Source: Triangularia verruculosa (taxonomy: Eukaryota > Ascomycota > Sordariomycetes > Sordariales > Podosporaceae). From it: 64,000 nt of DNA. A model generated the notes under the pieces. The model was not told the DNA's origin. It saw only the letters and a list, made by a program, of their open reading frames with translations, and ran no database searches. Where the stretch lies: NCBI GenBank assembly GCA_033296885.1, contig MU863905.1:1-64000 (forward strand), read 5' to 3'. Shown piece after piece: positions 59,771 to 64,000 of the stretch (positions are counted from its first letter, which is position 1; the number at the start of each line of letters is the position of its first letter). The translations under genes were made by a program, and so were the position numbers.

Positions 59771-60857
59771 CACCAGATGACAGCACGAGGGATGTGGGTG
59801 TCAGAGTTCAAGTGCCGAGAAAGCCTGCGAGGCCCCGAGGACTCGAAGAGTCCTGTCGATGATGGCTTTGCCGCCGAGGGGCCTGATGGTTTGCTTGGCG
59901 CAACGACTGGGGGGAGGGGGTGACGCAGGAGCTTGGGCCGGACGGGGAAGCGATCAGCCTGAAAATACGCCACACCTTGAATGATGCTTTTTGCGGTTGC
60001 AGTTTTTGTCGGGTTGGTGTATGTTGGGTGTTGATATGAAAGACGACAAGGAGCGGAGATAAACTGTGTAGGGGGTTTGACTGTTGAGGAGAGCACTATC
60101 TTTTGTTGATTATCAAAAAGATAGTAATCCGAGAGCCACAGTCACGGGCGGTTGTGGCAGTGCCTGAGCGCCGAGTCCCAAGAACAAGACCGCGATCGCA
60201 CTTCTGCTTCCTCACTGTACGAGGCACACGGCGGCCTGCGGATCCGTGCGTTAGGTACCGATGACGAGGCACCAGCTCGTTCTTGTTCTTTGATTTTGCA
60301 TCTCCTATGCACCTATAGGGTGAGAGAGACACAAGACGGCCCTGACATGTGGTGGTCGCCTCCTGACAATCGCGGGCGCATTGGGACGGCTCTTGCTGGG
60401 CCCGCGCGATCCGGCCACAGGAACCTGTCAAACACTGCTGAGCATCGTTCTGATTCGATGCCACACGAACTCGGTTGTGCGGGTGAGCAAACACATGGCT
60501 GCAAGATAGATGTGGCTGTGTTGGAGCATGCCAAGCTCTTCAGGGTTAGAAAGAGTGCGGGAGTCAGGTGTGAGAGAAAGGTACTGTGGTATAGGAAGGT
60601 GAGAAGCACGAAAGGAAGATGCCTTACAGACCAGGGAGCCTTTCATTGGTCAGAAACTCAGTATGGAAGGGAGGTGACAGGAGGCCCTGCCACGACCCAG
60701 TGGTCTACGACGTCATCGTTCCGTCGCTCTTTGGGGTCACCAATCATGTGAAGATGTTGACCAGTTGAGCTGGGAGCTTGGCTTCAACACCATCAACTAC
60801 ACCTTCTGCAGCTTTCGGGCCTGATCAACTGTCTGATTCAACTCGAAGCCGTCTGCC
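59771..60857. other. divergent promoter region
   Basis: 1.1 kb shared upstream region of the patatin-like (minus) and HAM1-like (plus) genes. Normal GC; short frames in it have no resemblance to known proteins. No specific operator was recognised. Confidence 0.55.
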
Positions 60858-63089
60858 ATGTTCTCGTCATGCTTTGGATCTGGCCGTCGTCGGTCAGACG
60901 AGCATGAGCCGCTGCTGCCCCAGTACGATGACACAACCTCGCTGCAACGGCAGCTGCACCAGAAGCTGCACACTTACCAGATGCTTCGCGCCCTGTCCAA
61001 GGGATTCATGCCATCCAACGAGCAGACCATCGTGAACCTCAGAACCCTCCTCACTGCCGACATCCTCAACCCGGACCTCGACACAACGGAGCTGAGCGAC
61101 TCGGGCCAGGCTCTGGTGCACTACACCAAACAGCTCATCCACCAACTCATTGAGCTTTTGCAGCACAAAAACAGCAATGATCAGATCCAGGACTTTATTT
61201 GGTATTTGGCCAAGGCGAGGGTCTCGGTGGACATGGAGCATGTTGCCGAACGGGCGGCCAAGGCAAAGGCGAAGGCCGACACAGCAGCGGCATACAAGAG
61301 CCTCCAGACGGTTGGGTCTTTGCTTCTGACGAACTCAGACTTTCGTCTATTTCTCACTGATCTTAATGTGGTGACTCGTGAGGTCTTCAAGGATACCGCC
61401 TTTGCACTTTCCGAGGCTTCGAGAGAAGCGGGCAAACGTCTTGAACCATCTCCCGAAGAGAAAGAATCAGTAAAAGGGCCTGGTAAGGATGCGCAGACAC
61501 CGCCAAGCAAAGATGACCTCTCGAATCAGGCCACAGATATCGCTAAAGTGCTCACCGGGAGCACTTCCACTGTTGTCGAGGGCGCCGAGAACAGCATCAT
61601 CAGCAAGCTCCAGGGCGATGAGAAGGACACTATGCTCTTTCGGCTCAAACAAGCTGTGGTGAAACTCCGGCGGCGACGGGACTATTCCGATTCTGTGTCG
61701 ACACTGTCACTGCTGCTCAAGCGCTATGCCATGGTGTATTCGCGAATCGCCCGCGACACTCTCGAAGCAGCCGACCAGGATATTGACAGGAACCCAGAGA
61801 CAGATCGGGCACTGAAAAACTTTTGGCTGTTCATCAGATCATTTGGGGAACACGAGGAATGGGAGGAGATGGAACAGCGATTCAGGGATGTCATGGACCA
61901 CGGACAAAACGACCCGGAGTTTGAGGGTTTGATTCAGCAACTGGGAAACGCACTCCAGGAGATGTTTACAGATCCAGCATTCTTCGAACACGCCGAGGAG
62001 CGATTCCAAGCTCTTCGGGCCAAGTCAAGACAGCTTGCCTTAGGGTCATCTCTTCGTGACGACATTGACGGGTTGCTTGCCCAGGTCCAGTCTACTTTTC
62101 ACTCGGTCATCAGGGACAAGGATGTTGCCAACCTCATCAAGACAGCCAGTGCAATTGGCAAGATTCTTTCTCCGAAACACCATTATGCCAACACCAACCT
62201 GTTGGCGGATTCGATCAATGTGTTTGTACCGTTACTTATACAGTCAATCAGCTACATTCCGATACCCCGGCTTGAGATTTCGACACCGCAGATCGACTTG
62301 CTACTGGAGAATTTGATACTGGAGCCTGGTGTTACAGTCAACCATTCTTCATTTTTTCCTTATAAGTTCCGGGTGGAGACCTTCAATGACTTGGAAATTC
62401 GGAAGGCACGCTTTCGGACGACTTCGGCAATCAAGAGCCTAATGCGCATCAGGATAGACGGCTTGTCGATCAAGGCCGAAGAGGTAGGCTTTTGGCTCCG
62501 GGCGCACACCGGGCTCTTGCGACTGGTGGATGAGGGCATCGCGTCCTTCGAGTTAGACGAGAGAGGTCTTGATGTCCAACTCGACGTCGAAGTCGGGAGA
62601 GACAGGCTTGAGAATATTCTTTCTCTGAGAGGTGTGAGAGTGCGTATTCATAAGCTCAACTGGACCTTGCGCAGAAGTAGGTTTAGTTTCCTGGCATGGC
62701 TCATGAAACCGCTTCTCAAGCCTCTTATTCGCAAGACGATTGAGATGCAGATCGCTTCGGCCATCAAGGATTCGTTGCACTTTGCCAACCGGGAACTTCT
62801 ATTCGCACGAGAGAGACTTCGTGCCACACGCATAGCTGATCCTGATGATTTGCGGACTTTCTTCAAGGCTGTTCTGGCACGACTGACTCCTCCTGACGAC
62901 CCGGACCTCTATACCCGCGTTGGTGTTGGGGAGCCAGGTCATGGAGTTTTCGAGGGAGTTTACGCTCCAGGGAGTATCGTCAAACTGTGGAAGGAAGAGG
63001 CCCAACAGGCACCACAGAGAATTCGGGAGCACGAGAGGGACGGGTGGCGCAATGATGTTTTTGATGTCCACGCCAGACTGCTAGGATAA
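60858..63089 (+). CDS. HAM1-like / BPI-fold lipid-binding protein
   Basis: Single-exon frame of 743 residues. After a short basic and acidic leader (LLPQYDDTT) it is mostly amphipathic helix (residues ~25-420). A beta-rich C-terminal half follows, with the pattern LLADSINVFVPLLIQSISYI and PRLEISTPQIDLLLENL seen in fungal HAM1-like proteins, which are distantly related to LBP/BPI/CETP (TULIP) lipid-transfer domains. The KPLLKPLIRKTIEMQI segment supports this. It probably binds lipids at membranes; no enzyme motif and no signal peptide. Family assignment is by pattern memory. The ATG at 60858 is the first in frame with a good upstream context. Confidence 0.75.
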   Translation: MFSSCFGSGRRRSDEHEPLLPQYDDTTSLQRQLHQKLHTYQMLRALSKGFMPSNEQTIVNLRTLLTADILNPDLDTTELSDSGQALVHYTKQLIHQLIELLQHKNSNDQIQDFIWYLAKARVSVDMEHVAERAAKAKAKADTAAAYKSLQTVGSLLLTNSDFRLFLTDLNVVTREVFKDTAFALSEASREAGKRLEPSPEEKESVKGPGKDAQTPPSKDDLSNQATDIAKVLTGSTSTVVEGAENSIISKLQGDEKDTMLFRLKQAVVKLRRRRDYSDSVSTLSLLLKRYAMVYSRIARDTLEAADQDIDRNPETDRALKNFWLFIRSFGEHEEWEEMEQRFRDVMDHGQNDPEFEGLIQQLGNALQEMFTDPAFFEHAEERFQALRAKSRQLALGSSLRDDIDGLLAQVQSTFHSVIRDKDVANLIKTASAIGKILSPKHHYANTNLLADSINVFVPLLIQSISYIPIPRLEISTPQIDLLLENLILEPGVTVNHSSFFPYKFRVETFNDLEIRKARFRTTSAIKSLMRIRIDGLSIKAEEVGFWLRAHTGLLRLVDEGIASFELDERGLDVQLDVEVGRDRLENILSLRGVRVRIHKLNWTLRRSRFSFLAWLMKPLLKPLIRKTIEMQIASAIKDSLHFANRELLFARERLRATRIADPDDLRTFFKAVLARLTPPDDPDLYTRVGVGEPGHGVFEGVYAPGSIVKLWKEEAQQAPQRIREHERDGWRNDVFDVHARLLG

Positions 63090-63908
63090 GGGTTGTATAG
63101 CTTGTATGCTTGTCACTTCTGACCCTTACCCAACATACTGACCTTGTCATCTACGGTTGCATGGCTGGGTGGCTGTCTACATGGTCTACCGCAGCTATGC
63201 ATGGCACTTCCAGGTGATTGATACTTGAACTTTCGCCAGTGCAGTCATTACCGTACATAAATCTTAGTAACTTTATTACTCTATAATAACACTGAAACGA
63301 ACCCTTCAAATATTCTTTTCACGTGCTTTCCGCTCAATGCCTGTCTTGAGGTTGGGCCATGACATCATAGCTCTTGGGCCACAGAGCGCAACGGCTGGAC
63401 GGCACTCGCAGTTCTTGGCTGCAGCCATTTGGGCTCATCAGGGTCCAATATGGTGCGGCCCATTCTCAGTGGCTGGATTGGCCAGGCTGCAAGTATCAAG
63501 GCGAAAACAGGGTCTTGTTCGTCAACAGCCGCGGTGGTGCTGTCTTGCCAACTCGGACAAGTGACGTGGTTGAAGGAGCTGGGCACTACGGCTCAGGTCA
63601 CGGCCAGCAGCTCGGCCAGCCACTCGTTCACTTGCGGGGGAAAACATGATCAGAAGGGGGGGGATGACGAAGACTGGAACAAAAATCTTGCCCAAGAAAA
63701 CAGGGTGTCGGGGGTGCCACGGCATCCTACATAGGTATCGTACCTATATAGCCCATCGATGAGCCACAGATTCCCAATCGATTTGCCTCCATTCTTTAGT
63801 CCCTGTGTCCAACAGCAACAACGACAGCTTGTTCTGCCCATCTGTCGATACCTACCTCTAACAGCAACCGTTACACACGCCCGCACTAGCTGGCCAACAC
63901 AAACAACA
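63090..63908. other. intergenic region
   Basis: 0.8 kb between the HAM1-like stop and the next plus-strand start. Short frames exist on both strands but none looks coding. The last ~150 bp are CA-rich, as in a 5' UTR. Confidence 0.55.
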
Positions 63909-64000
63909 TGGCACTTCCCGAGATCGTCTCCATCATTCTGCGGCTGGCAGAGCTAGCGTTCGCAGCCATCGTCGCCGGTCTGAACGGTGATTACCTCCAC
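63909..64000 (+). CDS. N-terminus of a MARVEL-type membrane protein (partial)
   Basis: ATG at 63909 starts a frame open to the right edge. Its 30 residues (MALPEIVSIILRLAELAFAA then IVAGLNGDYLH) form a first hydrophobic segment followed by the short polar loop typical of small fungal four-TM MARVEL proteins. The remainder is outside the window, so the assignment is provisional. Confidence 0.5.

Noticed and set aside
60152..60751. 199-codon plus-strand frame in the divergent promoter
   Set aside because: No family resemblance; Cys/Arg/Ser-rich composition typical of chance frames.
1..64000. CRISPR arrays, rRNA genes, standard tRNA genes
   Set aside because: No regularly spaced identical repeats of array type and no rRNA-like or canonical tRNA sequence was seen; the organism is eukaryotic.

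Overview
The window is nuclear DNA of a filamentous ascomycete (Pezizomycotina, most likely Sordariomycetes). The genes have short spliceosomal introns (about 45-220 nt) with GT-AG borders and CTAAC/CTGAC-like branch sites. There are Zn2Cys6, MATE and APP1-type fungal families. The repeats carry a heavy C-to-T/G-to-A bias that fills old reading frames with TAA/TAG, the signature of repeat-induced point mutation (RIP).

Layout. 1-2,377: RIP-degraded left-edge repeats, including a copia-type LTR on the minus strand. 2,378-8,916: two divergently arranged decayed genes, a psi-producing oxygenase/linoleate diol synthase (minus) and a heme-thiolate (chloro)peroxidase (plus). They lie between repeats on both sides; the right one is a 1.4-kb terminal-inverted-repeat element (8,929-10,328). 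11,302-29,383: a normal GC gene block holding an APP1-type phosphatidate phosphatase, a glutathione S-transferase, a mitochondrial-looking cupin, a secreted GH31 alpha-glucosidase, a caspase-fold/C2H2 zinc-finger fusion, a MATE transporter and a Zn2Cys6 transcription factor. 29,384-31,964: gene-poor unique DNA. 31,965-57,282: a 25-kb RIP island. 57,770-64,000: a patatin-like protein, a HAM1/BPI-like lipid-binding protein and the first exon of a MARVEL-type membrane protein.

The RIP island can be read as layers. Two copies of one gypsy family (A 33,292-40,828; B 42,549-50,025) both lie on the minus strand and have 391-bp LTRs and perfect 5-bp target duplications (AAAGG; CTTGC). A sits inside an older, unrecognisable AT-rich repeat. 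B sits inside the LTR of a copia element (C2). A second copia element (C1, 51,041-57,282) follows, with LTRs of 600 and 593 bp, a polypurine tract and a primer site resembling the anticodon arm of initiator tRNA-Met.

The most unusual signal is in the gypsy family. On the strand opposite gag-pol, near the 3' LTR, both copies carry an additional frame of about 165-171 codons, interrupted only by RIP-type stops. Its N-terminus resembles a Cys-Lys/Arg zinc cluster, and a 70-nt tRNA-like sequence lies just downstream. Copy B also has a roughly 860-bp gag segment that is much less RIP-mutated and too diverged from copy A to be explained by RIP.

The single-copy genes do not form one obvious pathway. 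Several concern lipids (oxygenase remnant, APP1, patatin-like, HAM1-like) and several concern stress or detoxification (GST, MATE, peroxidase remnant). Functions come from motif recognition alone; no database search was possible.
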